Source: Pseudomonadaceae bacterium (lineage in GTDB: Bacteria > Pseudomonadota > Gammaproteobacteria > Pseudomonadales > Pseudomonadaceae). Taken from it: DNA of 36,156 nt. Position numbers and translations under genes: made by a program. Positions 1-7,138 of the stretch are shown piece after piece; within the stretch, counting starts at the first letter, position 1, and every line of letters starts with the position of its first letter. The stretch spans positions 1 to 36,156 of the forward strand of contig REBY01000073.1 of assembly GCA_007692485.1 (NCBI GenBank). The letters are read 5' to 3'. A model generated the notes under the pieces. It saw nothing but the letters and a program-made list of their open reading frames with translations, searched no databases and was not told the DNA's origin.

Positions 1-37
1 AAAAATCCCGCAACCGTGACCGGCTGCGGGATTTTTT
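1..37 (-). terminator. Rho-independent terminator of the curA-like gene
   Basis: A 7-bp stem (TCCCGCA 6-12 with TGCGGGA 25-31) is extended by an A5/T5 pairing (1-5 with 32-36), giving a T-rich run in either direction. It lies 27 bases past the stop of the minus-strand reductase gene. The symmetry means it could also stop plus-strand transcription entering from the left. Confidence 0.85.
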
Positions 38-63
38 TACTGCGGTTTACTGCCAGGCTGGCT

Positions 64-1086
64 TCAGTCAGCAATTTTGACCAATTGCTTGCCGAAGTTC
101 TTGCCTTTGAGCATACCTTTAAAGGCTTCCGGGGCGTTTTCCAGGCCTTCGGCGATGGTTTCACTGTACTTCAGCTTGCCGCTGGCGACCTGTTCGGCGA
201 GCAGGGCGGTGGTTTCCTGGTGCTGGTCTTGCCATTCGGTGACCAGGAAGAAACGGTGCTCGGGTTTCGGGTCGAGCTTGCCGAAGATGTGGAACGGGGT
301 TTCCACTTTGCTCTGGTCTTCTGCGTTGTAGGCAGACACGTAGCCACAGATAGGTACGCGGGCGCCGGGGTTGATCAGCTTGGCAACGGCGCGGGCGACA
401 TCGCCACCGACGTTTTCAAAGTACACGTCGATGCCTTTCGGGCAGGCAGCGGCCAGGTCGGCGTCGAGGTTGCCGGCCTTGTAATCGATGCAGGCATCAA
501 AGCCCAGCTCATCAACGACGTATTTGCACTTCTCCGGGCCACCGGCGATGCCGACGACGTGGCAGCCGAGTTGCTTGGCTGTTTGGCCCACTACGGTGCC
601 GACCGGGCCGGATGCGGCAGCGACGACAACGGTTTCACCGGCTTTCGGCTTACCAACGTGGACCAGGCCATGATAGCCGGTACGGCCAGGCATGCCGGCC
701 ACACCCAGGTAGGTTTGCAGCGGCGCACCAACATCCTTGATCTTGTACACCATCTCGGCGTTACCGGGGATGATGCAGTATTCCTGCCAGCCGGAGTACA
801 CGGTGACCAGGTCGCCAACTTTGTAGTTATCCGACTTGGATTCCGCCACGCGGCCAACGCTTTCGCCGACAATGGTTGCGCCGATTTCGATCGGATCCAT
901 GTAGCCTTTGCTGTCGTTCATGCGCGGGCGCATGTAGGGGTCAAGTGACAGCCAGAGAATCTGCAGCAGGACTTCGCCGTCTTTGATCTCGCGAACCGGT
1001 TCTTCGACCAGTTTCAGGTCGCCGTCTTGCAGCTCGCCCTGTGGGCGTTGGTTAAGCACGATCTTGCGGTTGGTATATTGGCTCAT
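64..1086 (-). CDS. curA: NADP-dependent medium-chain reductase, CurA/YncB-like
   Basis: Zinc-independent medium-chain dehydrogenase/reductase of the group containing E. coli CurA (YncB) and leukotriene B4 12-hydroxydehydrogenase. Members reduce the double bond of enones and alkenals with NADPH in the cytosol. The 340-aa product has the usual family length. The dinucleotide-binding glycine motif AASGPVGTVVG is at about residues 157-167, followed by GIAGGPEKC, and a conserved ENVGG and a KGKNFGK near the C-terminus are present. The start at 1086 was chosen over a longer frame because GAGG lies five bases before this ATG and homologues begin here. The gene sits downstream of a YncD/PqqU-like receptor, recalling E. 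coli where yncB and yncD are near neighbours. The true substrate is unknown; the curcumin-reductase name is by similarity only. Confidence 0.88.
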   Translation of the reverse strand: MSQYTNRKIVLNQRPQGELQDGDLKLVEEPVREIKDGEVLLQILWLSLDPYMRPRMNDSKGYMDPIEIGATIVGESVGRVAESKSDNYKVGDLVTVYSGWQEYCIIPGNAEMVYKIKDVGAPLQTYLGVAGMPGRTGYHGLVHVGKPKAGETVVVAAASGPVGTVVGQTAKQLGCHVVGIAGGPEKCKYVVDELGFDACIDYKAGNLDADLAAACPKGIDVYFENVGGDVARAVAKLINPGARVPICGYVSAYNAEDQSKVETPFHIFGKLDPKPEHRFFLVTEWQDQHQETTALLAEQVASGKLKYSETIAEGLENAPEAFKGMLKGKNFGKQLVKIAD

Positions 1087-1241
1087 AGGTACCTCATTCG
1101 TGATGTGGCGGCGGGGCCGCGCGGTGTCGATGAACATGGCCGCAGCCATGGAAACCTGTCGATGGTAAACCAGTCGCCGCGCTATGCCGCGCTTATTCAC
1201 CAGTGTGATTGCATGCTAGCAGGCGCAGCGAAATCTCTTTG

Positions 1242-3314
1242 TCAGCGCCATTGGTATTCCAGGCTCAGGCCGGCCAGCCAGTTGCGCTCGGGGGCGGGCT
1301 CGTAATAGCGCCCGCCGGGGCCGTTGATGATGAGTGAGCTGATGTATTCGCGGTCGCCGATATTATTGACGCGCACAAAGGGTTCCAGGTTCAGGTTGCC
1401 AATGCCGTGGCGGTAGCTGGCGTGCCAGTTGAATACGGCATAGCCAGCGGCGGAGTCGGCGTTGGCATCATTGGCATAGCGTTGGCTCAGGCCCTGGGCT
1501 TCCAGTGCGGTACGCCAGTTGCTGTTGGGCACGTCCCAGGCCAGTTCGCTGAACAGACTGTGACGTGGCACGCCGGGCAGGCGGTTGCCGGAAAAGTCAT
1601 CGCCTTCGCTCTGGTAACGGTCAAAGCGCGCTTGCACATAGGTATAGGCGGCATAAAAACTCAGACCGTGATCAAAGCCTTGAGCCAGGCTGAGTTCGAC
1701 CCCGCGCCGGGTGGACTCGGCGGCGTTGGTAAAGGTGCTGCGGCCGGTTACCTCCTGATTCGGTCCGGTAACGATTTCATCCTTGACCCGGGTGTCGAAC
1801 AGGGCGGCGGTTACCTCGGTCTGCTGCTGGCGCAGCCGCAGACCGAGTTCACGGTTGAATGAGCGTGAGGCACCCAGATCGAGGTTCAGCCCGCTGCCGC
1901 TTGGCCGGTAGGCCAGCTCCTGCGCGGTGGGGGTTTCAAAGCCCTGGCCGATGGCGGCATAGACGCTCAGTGCCGGGGTCCATTGGTAGCTTAGGCCAAG
2001 GGCTGGGTTGGTCTGGCTGAAGCGGCTGCTACCGCTGTCATCACTGCCATCTTGCAGATAGTCATCATCCGAGCTGAAGCGCACCTGGCTATGCCGCATA
2101 CCGGCGGTCAGGGTCCAGTCGGGGTGCAGGGTCCAGGTGGAAATCAGGTAGGCATCGCGGCCCTGCACCCGGTTGAATTCATCCCGTTGCAGGCTGCCTT
2201 TGCGGCCTTGTTCGTTGACGAACCCGCGGCGCTCTTCACCCTGATAATCCCAGGTCAGGCCGGCGGCCAGTTCGACCGGCAAGCCAAAGGCGACGGTCTG
2301 GCGTTGCCAGCCGAGTTCGGCACCGCCAAAGCGGCGGTCCAGCTCGATAACGCCGCCACCGGCAAATTGCCCGCTACCGGGAAACGCCAGGTATTGCTGC
2401 ACGTCACGGGTGCCGCCATACACCATCACCGTGATTTCATCGGCATTACTCAGCTGGCGCTGATAGTTCAGGCCGCCTTGCTGGTGGCGCACGCTTTTAC
2501 GCGTGTTGAAGGTTTGGCTGCCGGCAACGGCCTGGCGGCGGTCTTCACGGACCTGATCGGCGGTCAGGCCGAGCGGGTCCTGGGTGTCGGGTTGGTCGAG
2601 GGCGTTGAACAGCAGGGTCAGGCTGGAGACATCGTCGATATCGAAGCCCAGGCGCAGGCTGCCGGTATCGCGGCGGGTATCGCTGTGGTCGCGGTAGCCA
2701 TCGGTTTCCAGCCGCGCCAGGCTGGCCTGGATATTCAGGCCATCGTGCTGGGCGCCATAGCGCAGGCGTGAACGCCAAAGGCCGTCACTGCCGACGGCGC
2801 TGCGGTTCTCCAGCGTCGGATAAAACGGGCCTTCGCCACTGAAACCTTGAATCACCCCGCCGGAGGCATTGCCATAGAGCGCTGCCAGTGGGCCACGCAG
2901 CACGTCGATGCGGTCCAGCGTATCCAGGTCAAACAAAGCTGGCTGGCCCTGGCCGTCCGGCATGGTCAGGGGAATGCCATCCTGTACCAGGCGCACGCCA
3001 CGCACGCCGAACTGGGCGCGCGAACCAAAACCGCGCGAGGATATCTGCAAGTCCTGTGCGTAGTTCTCGCGGTTCAGGGCGATAACCCCGGGTACCCGTT
3101 GCAGGCTTTCCGACAGGTTGGCACCCAGGGCGTTAGGTTGCAGTTGCGTGCCGCTGACCGAGTCGCGGGTCAGCGGCAGGCGGGCGTCGGCCTCGCTTTG
3201 CTGACTGCCGAGCACCACTTGGGTGGGCAGGCTGAGGGGCGAGCTGTCGGCATGGGTAAACTGGCTAGCTGTCAGGCAGGCCAGGGACAGGGGAAGCAGG
3301 AGCGGTTTTCTCAT
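1242..3314 (-). CDS. pqqU: TonB-dependent outer-membrane receptor, PqqU/YncD-like
   Basis: Outer-membrane beta-barrel transporter of 690 aa. A signal peptide (about residues 1-22, ending THA) is followed by a candidate TonB box around TQVVLGSQ (31-38). The plug domain carries NYAQDLQ (84-90), RGFGSR (94-99), DGIPLTMPDGQGQ and RGPLAALYGNASGG (140-153), and the barrel ends in NGPGGRYYEPAPERNW. These blocks closely resemble E. coli YncD as I remember it; YncD was recently renamed PqqU, the receptor for pyrroloquinoline quinone. The likely role is TonB-driven uptake of external PQQ for periplasmic quinoprotein dehydrogenases; the ligand is inferred from similarity. The start ATG shares one base with the stop of the carbonic anhydrase gene (TGATG) and has AAGG seven bases upstream, so translation is probably coupled. 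The last residue is Arg, not the Phe common in barrels. Confidence 0.85.
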   Translation of the reverse strand: MRKPLLLPLSLACLTASQFTHADSSPLSLPTQVVLGSQQSEADARLPLTRDSVSGTQLQPNALGANLSESLQRVPGVIALNRENYAQDLQISSRGFGSRAQFGVRGVRLVQDGIPLTMPDGQGQPALFDLDTLDRIDVLRGPLAALYGNASGGVIQGFSGEGPFYPTLENRSAVGSDGLWRSRLRYGAQHDGLNIQASLARLETDGYRDHSDTRRDTGSLRLGFDIDDVSSLTLLFNALDQPDTQDPLGLTADQVREDRRQAVAGSQTFNTRKSVRHQQGGLNYQRQLSNADEITVMVYGGTRDVQQYLAFPGSGQFAGGGVIELDRRFGGAELGWQRQTVAFGLPVELAAGLTWDYQGEERRGFVNEQGRKGSLQRDEFNRVQGRDAYLISTWTLHPDWTLTAGMRHSQVRFSSDDDYLQDGSDDSGSSRFSQTNPALGLSYQWTPALSVYAAIGQGFETPTAQELAYRPSGSGLNLDLGASRSFNRELGLRLRQQQTEVTAALFDTRVKDEIVTGPNQEVTGRSTFTNAAESTRRGVELSLAQGFDHGLSFYAAYTYVQARFDRYQSEGDDFSGNRLPGVPRHSLFSELAWDVPNSNWRTALEAQGLSQRYANDANADSAAGYAVFNWHASYRHGIGNLNLEPFVRVNNIGDREYISSLIINGPGGRYYEPAPERNWLAGLSLEYQWR

Positions 3315-3865
3315 CAGGTGGCCTTGTCGGTGTTCTGTTCGGCGAGATAGCTGTCTTTCAGGCGGACGTAGTTGGCGGCGGTGTAGGTAAAGAATTCCCG
3401 TTCGCTGGCTTTCAGTTCGCGTACCTGACGCGCGGGGCTGCCCATATACAGATAGCCGCTGGCGAGGATCTTGCCGGCGGGCACCAGGCTGCCGGCGCCA
3501 ATGATGACGTCATCTTCCACCACGGCGCCGTCCATAACGATGCTACCCATGCCAATCAACACGCGATTGCCGATGCTGCAGCCGTGCAGCAACACTTTGT
3601 GACCAATGGTCACCTCGTCGCCTATGGTCAAGGGGAAGCCGTCCGGGTTGAATGGTCCGGCGTGGGTGATGTGTAGCACACTGCCGTCCTGCACACTGGT
3701 GCGCGCGCCGATGCGAATGCGGTGCATGTCGCCACGAATCACGGTTAGCGGCCAGACCGAGCAGTCGTCACCGAGGGTTACGTCGCCGAGCACCACAGCG
3801 CTCTCGTCGACCATGACGCGTTCGCCGAGTTGCGGTTGCTGACCGCCGTAGGGTCGAATGTGCAT
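3314..3865 (-). CDS. Gamma-class carbonic anhydrase family protein
   Basis: Left-handed beta-helix protein of 183 aa in the YrdA/PaaY/gamma-carbonic-anhydrase group, expected to be a trimer binding a metal at subunit interfaces. Hexapeptide repeats run from about residue 18 to 140. The three metal-ligand histidines are visible as H65 (GSVLH) and H89/H94 (GHKVLLH, spaced five apart as in the family), with conserved R44-D46 (IRGD) and Q59. A helical tail follows. Whether it hydrates CO2 is not shown; many relatives have weak or no activity. The start at 3865 has AAGGTGA just upstream and matches family N-termini; the frame stays open much further but has no homology there. It is divergent from prlC, as in P. 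aeruginosa PA0066/PA0067, and overlaps the downstream pqqU-like start by one base. Confidence 0.9.
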   Translation of the reverse strand: MHIRPYGGQQPQLGERVMVDESAVVLGDVTLGDDCSVWPLTVIRGDMHRIRIGARTSVQDGSVLHITHAGPFNPDGFPLTIGDEVTIGHKVLLHGCSIGNRVLIGMGSIVMDGAVVEDDVIIGAGSLVPAGKILASGYLYMGSPARQVRELKASEREFFTYTAANYVRLKDSYLAEQNTDKAT

Positions 3866-3889
3866 TGTTGTCACCTTGAAATTTGCCGG

Positions 3890-3901
3890 TGTGGCGCCAC
3901 A
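3890..3901. repeat. 12-bp perfect palindrome between divergent genes
   Basis: TGTGGCGCCACA reads the same on both strands and sits in the 120-bp space between the carbonic anhydrase and prlC starts. A -10-like GATAAT (3909-3914) lies just to its right, pointing to prlC. It is placed where an operator would be, but no regulator is identifiable. Confidence 0.4.
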
Positions 3902-3985
3902 TCTATGGGATAATGCCGCACCGCGGTTAATGTGCCGGCCATTGTAGCCAACCGGCGACTGCTGACCAGATACCAGGATATGCCC

Positions 3986-6034
3986 ATGAGTAACAATCCG
4001 CTGTTGCAACCCTACGACTTGCCCCCCTTTCAGGCCATTCGCCCCGAACATGTTCAACCCGCCGTTGAGCAGGTGCTGGCAGACAACCGGGCGCAACTGG
4101 CCGCTTTGTTGCAGTCGCCGCCCGCGCAGTGGGACTGGGCCAGCCTGATGGAGCCACTGGACGAGATGGGCGAGCGTTTGACCCGCGCCTTTGCCCCGGC
4201 CAGTCACATGAACGCGGTAGTCAACAGCCCGGAAATGCGCGCGGCCTATGATGCGTGCTTGCCGCTGCTCAGCGAGTACTCCACCGAGATGGGGCAGCAT
4301 GCCGAGCTCTATGCCGCCTATCAGCAACTGGCCGAAGGCGTCAGCTTTGACCGCCTGGACCAGGCGCAAAAGACCATCATCGAACATGCCCTGCGTGAGT
4401 TCCGATTGTCCGGGATTGCCCTGCCGCCGGCTCAGCAAAAACGTTACGGCGAGTTGCAGAGCCGCTTGTCCACGCTGCAAAGCCAGTTCTCCAACCAGTT
4501 GCTGGATGCGACCCAGGCCTGGACCAAGCTGATTACCGATGTTGCCCAGCTCGACGGCTTGCCCGAGTCAGCCTTGGCCCAGGCGGCGGAAGCGGCCAAG
4601 GCGCGCGAGCTGGATGGCTGGCTGATAACCCTGGATTTCCCCAGCTATTACGCGGTGATGACTTACGCGCATGACCGTGCCCTGCGTGAAGAGCTGTATA
4701 CCGCTTACAGCACGCGGGCCTCGGACCAGGGGCCGCAGGCCGGGCAGAATGATAACGGCCCGCTAATGGTAGAGATTCTGCAGCTGCGCCAGGAGCTGGC
4801 TGAGCTGTTGGGCTTTGCCAATTATGCCGAGCTGTCGCTGGCGACCAAGATGGCTGACAGCACCGACCAGGTGTTGGGCTTTCTGCGTGATCTGGCTGCG
4901 CGCAGCCGCCCGCATGCGGAAAAGGATCTGGCTGACTTGCGCGCCTTTGCCGCCGAGCAAGGCTGTGATGATCTGCAAAGCTGGGATATGGGCTATTACG
5001 CCGAACAGCTGCGCCAGCACCGTTATGACCTGTCGCAGGAAGAACTGCGCCCCTACTTCCCGGTTGATCGGGTGATTGCCGGTATGTTTGCCGTGGTTGA
5101 GCGGTTGTATGGCATTGAGCTGCGTGAAGTCGCTGAGTTTGAGCGCTGGCATCCGGATGCGCGCCTGTTTGAAGTGCTGGAAGAGGGGGAAGTGATTGGT
5201 CGTTTCTTCCTTGATCTGTATGCCCGCAGCAACAAGCGCGGCGGTGCCTGGATGGACGGTTGCCGTGATCGCCGCCGCCTGCCCAATGGTGAGCTGCAGC
5301 GCCCGATTGCCTATCTGGTGGGCAACTTTACCCCGGCTTCCGGTGGTAAGCCGGCGCTACTGACCCATGATGAAGTGACTACCCTGTTCCACGAGTTTGG
5401 CCATGGCCTGCATCATTTACTGACTCGGGTCGACTATCCGGCAGCTTCAGGGATCAATGGCGTGGCCTGGGATGCGGTCGAGCTACCCAGTCAGTTTATG
5501 GAAAACTGGTGCTGGGAGCCGGAAGGGCTGGCGCTGATTTCCGGCCATTACGAAACCGGTGAGCCACTGCCGCAGGATCTGCTCGACAAGATGTTGGCAG
5601 CGAAGAACTTCCAGTCCGGCCTGGGCATGCTGCGCCAGATCGAGTTTTCCCTGTTTGACTTTGAGCTGCATGCCCGCCGTCAACCGGATCGTAGCGTGCA
5701 GCAGGTGCTGGATGCGGTGCGTGAGGAAGTGGCGGTGTTTATCCCGCCGGCCTTCAACCGCTTCCAGAATGGTTTCGGGCATATCTTTGCCGGCGGCTAT
5801 GCGGCGGGGTACTACTCCTACAAATGGGCCGAAGTGCTGTCCGCTGATGCGTTCTCGCGGTTTGAGGAAGAGGGTGTATTCAACGCTGCCACCGGTCAGG
5901 CCTTCCGCGACAGCGTGCTGGCGCAGGGTGGCAGCAAGGAGCCGATGGCCTTGTTCGTCGAGTTCCGTGGCCGCGAGCCGAGTGTCGATGCGCTGTTACG
6001 CCACAGCGGTCTGCTGACCGGAGAGGCCGCATGA
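3986..6034 (+). CDS. prlC: Oligopeptidase A (M3 family metallopeptidase)
   Basis: Cytosolic zinc endopeptidase of 682 aa (E. coli OpdA is about 680) that degrades short peptides, including cleaved signal peptides. The zinc site HEFGH is at residues 469-473, followed by GLHHLL and then the third-ligand region ending MENWCWEPEGL. The N-terminal half is the typical helical domain. The start at 3986 is preferred because AGGA lies seven bases upstream; an ATG two codons earlier would be only one base from it. The stop overlaps the yheV start as ATGA, implying translational coupling. In E. coli prlC is a heat-shock gene; nothing in the sequence here establishes that. Confidence 0.95.
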   Translation: MSNNPLLQPYDLPPFQAIRPEHVQPAVEQVLADNRAQLAALLQSPPAQWDWASLMEPLDEMGERLTRAFAPASHMNAVVNSPEMRAAYDACLPLLSEYSTEMGQHAELYAAYQQLAEGVSFDRLDQAQKTIIEHALREFRLSGIALPPAQQKRYGELQSRLSTLQSQFSNQLLDATQAWTKLITDVAQLDGLPESALAQAAEAAKARELDGWLITLDFPSYYAVMTYAHDRALREELYTAYSTRASDQGPQAGQNDNGPLMVEILQLRQELAELLGFANYAELSLATKMADSTDQVLGFLRDLAARSRPHAEKDLADLRAFAAEQGCDDLQSWDMGYYAEQLRQHRYDLSQEELRPYFPVDRVIAGMFAVVERLYGIELREVAEFERWHPDARLFEVLEEGEVIGRFFLDLYARSNKRGGAWMDGCRDRRRLPNGELQRPIAYLVGNFTPASGGKPALLTHDEVTTLFHEFGHGLHHLLTRVDYPAASGINGVAWDAVELPSQFMENWCWEPEGLALISGHYETGEPLPQDLLDKMLAAKNFQSGLGMLRQIEFSLFDFELHARRQPDRSVQQVLDAVREEVAVFIPPAFNRFQNGFGHIFAGGYAAGYYSYKWAEVLSADAFSRFEEEGVFNAATGQAFRDSVLAQGGSKEPMALFVEFRGREPSVDALLRHSGLLTGEAA

Positions 6035-6300
6035 GTGAACCGGTAAAGCGCTTTATCGCCGGCGCGGTCTGCCCGGCCTGTAGCGCCATGGATACTATTC
6101 GTATGTTCGAACTGGATGGCCTGCCGCAGCGCGACTGTGTCGCCTGCGGCTATGCCGACAGCCTGGATATTCGTGGCAACGTGGTGCCGAAAGAAATTCC
6201 TACCCGGGTGAACAAGCCCAAAGCTGCCAAACCGGCTGCCCAGGCGCAAACGGTGCAGTTCTTTCCCAATCCCAAGCTGAAGAAAAAACGCCCCGATTAA
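6031..6300 (+). CDS. yheV: YheV-family small zinc-ribbon protein
   Basis: Small 89-aa protein of the YheV family (TIGR02443). Two cysteine pairs, CPAC near the N-terminus and CVAC about 28 residues later, form a likely zinc ribbon. The C-terminal third is basic and Pro/Lys-rich, ending KLKKKRPD. Members are called putative metal- or DNA-binding proteins; no function is established. It overlaps prlC by four bases (ATGA), as expected for an operon partner, and the same pairing follows prlC in P. aeruginosa (PA0068). Its last codons also form half of a hairpin that ends the opposing gene. Confidence 0.85.
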   Translation: MSEPVKRFIAGAVCPACSAMDTIRMFELDGLPQRDCVACGYADSLDIRGNVVPKEIPTRVNKPKAAKPAAQAQTVQFFPNPKLKKKRPD

Positions 6301-6306
6301 GGGGCG
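6282..6306 (-). terminator. Terminator of the unknown membrane-protein gene, inside the end of yheV
   Basis: On the minus strand CGCCCC-TTAATC-GGGGCG is followed by TTTTTTC, a standard intrinsic terminator for the gene ending at 6361. On the plus strand the hairpin contains the yheV stop codon and has only a poor T run, so it is mainly a minus-strand signal. Confidence 0.75.
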
Positions 6307-6360
6307 CGTTGGGTTTGCATGACGCCAGTCGCGAACTGCGCTGGCGTCTGCTCAGCCAGG

Positions 6361-6831
6361 TTACGGCGTTTGTGGCGGCTCGGTAATCGATGCTGCGACC
6401 GACGGCGCTGACGATTTGCTGGCCAGCTTCTCTACGTTCATGGCAATCGATAGGATCAGGATCAGGCTTTCCTTGAAAAAGGACATCAGGATCACGGCGA
6501 AGTAGAAGTACAGCACGACGCCAATTGCGCTGCCGATGCCGCTGAAGAAGCCGACACTGAACATCACCCCAAACAGCGTGATCACAGCCACGACGACGCC
6601 AACGAACCAGGACAGGAAAATCAGCCCGTCCCAGGCGCTACGAATCCAGTCAAAAACCGGAAATTCTGATTGGCTGCTAGTGTCGTTAGGGTTGCTAGCG
6701 GCCTGGCGGCGCTCGGCCAGACGCAAGGCCGCCCCTTTCCAGATTGACCAGGGGATGGTGAAAAACCGCAGTATGCAGACGATCAGGGCTTGCAGAATGG
6801 CGGGGACAATTTTTTCTTGCAGTTGAGACAT
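6361..6831 (-). CDS. Hypothetical inner-membrane protein
   Basis: Protein of 156 aa that I do not recognise. An amphipathic N-terminal stretch (about residues 8-28, ILQALIVCILRFFTIPWSIW) precedes a charged linker. Two or three strongly hydrophobic segments then run from about residue 65 to 135, the first rich in Val and the second containing GFFSGIGSAIGVVLYFYF. A short Ser/Pro-rich tail ends the protein. The start at 6831 has AAGGAG seven bases upstream and is well supported. It is transcribed alone, with its own terminator. No catalytic motif is visible; it might be a small membrane scaffold or accessory protein, but this is a guess. Confidence 0.7.
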   Translation of the reverse strand: MSQLQEKIVPAILQALIVCILRFFTIPWSIWKGAALRLAERRQAASNPNDTSSQSEFPVFDWIRSAWDGLIFLSWFVGVVVAVITLFGVMFSVGFFSGIGSAIGVVLYFYFAVILMSFFKESLILILSIAMNVEKLASKSSAPSVAASITEPPQTP

Positions 6832-6994
6832 TACAGCTCCTTGCTTGTTGGTGTCGTACTTCAATGTGTTGGCGCCGGCATTATGACAGCATTCTGCCGG
6901 CAAGGGTGAGCGCACCACTTCCGCTCGGTTGAAGCCACAGCAGCAATGGCCTGATCTTACCGGTTGTCTGAACGACTGCCCGTTTCACTCGGGA

Positions 6995-7036
6995 TTGATC
7001 TGGGTCAGGTGTTTGTCACCAGGGCAGGCCTATGCT
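6995..7036 (+). promoter_or_regulatory. Predicted ANR (FNR-type) dependent promoter of arcDABC
   Basis: An FNR/ANR-like box TTGAT-CTGG-GTCAG (6995-7008) lies upstream of a -10-like TATGCT (7031-7036). The -10 implies a start near 7043, placing the centre of the box at -41.5, the position of class II FNR-type activators. There is no good -35 hexamer, as expected for such promoters. The P. aeruginosa arc operon is the classical ANR target, so position and context agree. The right half-site is imperfect. Confidence 0.7.
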
Positions 7037-7041
7037 CGAAG

Positions 7042-7077
7042 GGTGCGCCAGGCACTGCTTTGTCTCTTTGGCGCACC
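7042..7077 (+). other. Leader hairpin at the predicted 5' end of arc mRNA
   Basis: A 9-bp perfect inverted repeat, GGTGCGCCA (7042-7050) and TGGCGCACC (7069-7077), with an 18-base loop starts almost exactly at the predicted transcription start (about 7043). It may stabilise the 5' end of the mRNA, or be an operator. It is not followed by a T run, so it is not a terminator. Confidence 0.5.
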
Positions 7078-7138
7078 ACAGGCCGTGCCCTGACTCGGGT
7101 GGCCTGCGCTGAGACGCCATGGAGAAAGGAGCACCCTG

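Larger units (their letters stand above)
6832..7138. other. Intergenic region between the membrane-protein gene and arcD
   Basis: This 307-bp stretch separates two divergent genes. I see no credible gene in it. Its right half holds the predicted arc promoter and leader hairpin listed separately; the left half, towards the minus-strand gene, shows no convincing promoter. Confidence 0.6.

Noticed and set aside
16-948. Plus-strand open frame of 310 codons
   Set aside because: It lies antisense to the CurA-like gene, has no ribosome site or familiar motif, and is explained by GC-biased codons of the true gene.
3866-4480. Long N-terminal extension of the carbonic anhydrase frame
   Set aside because: The extension overlaps prlC, shows no homology, and a good ribosome site precedes the internal ATG at 3865.
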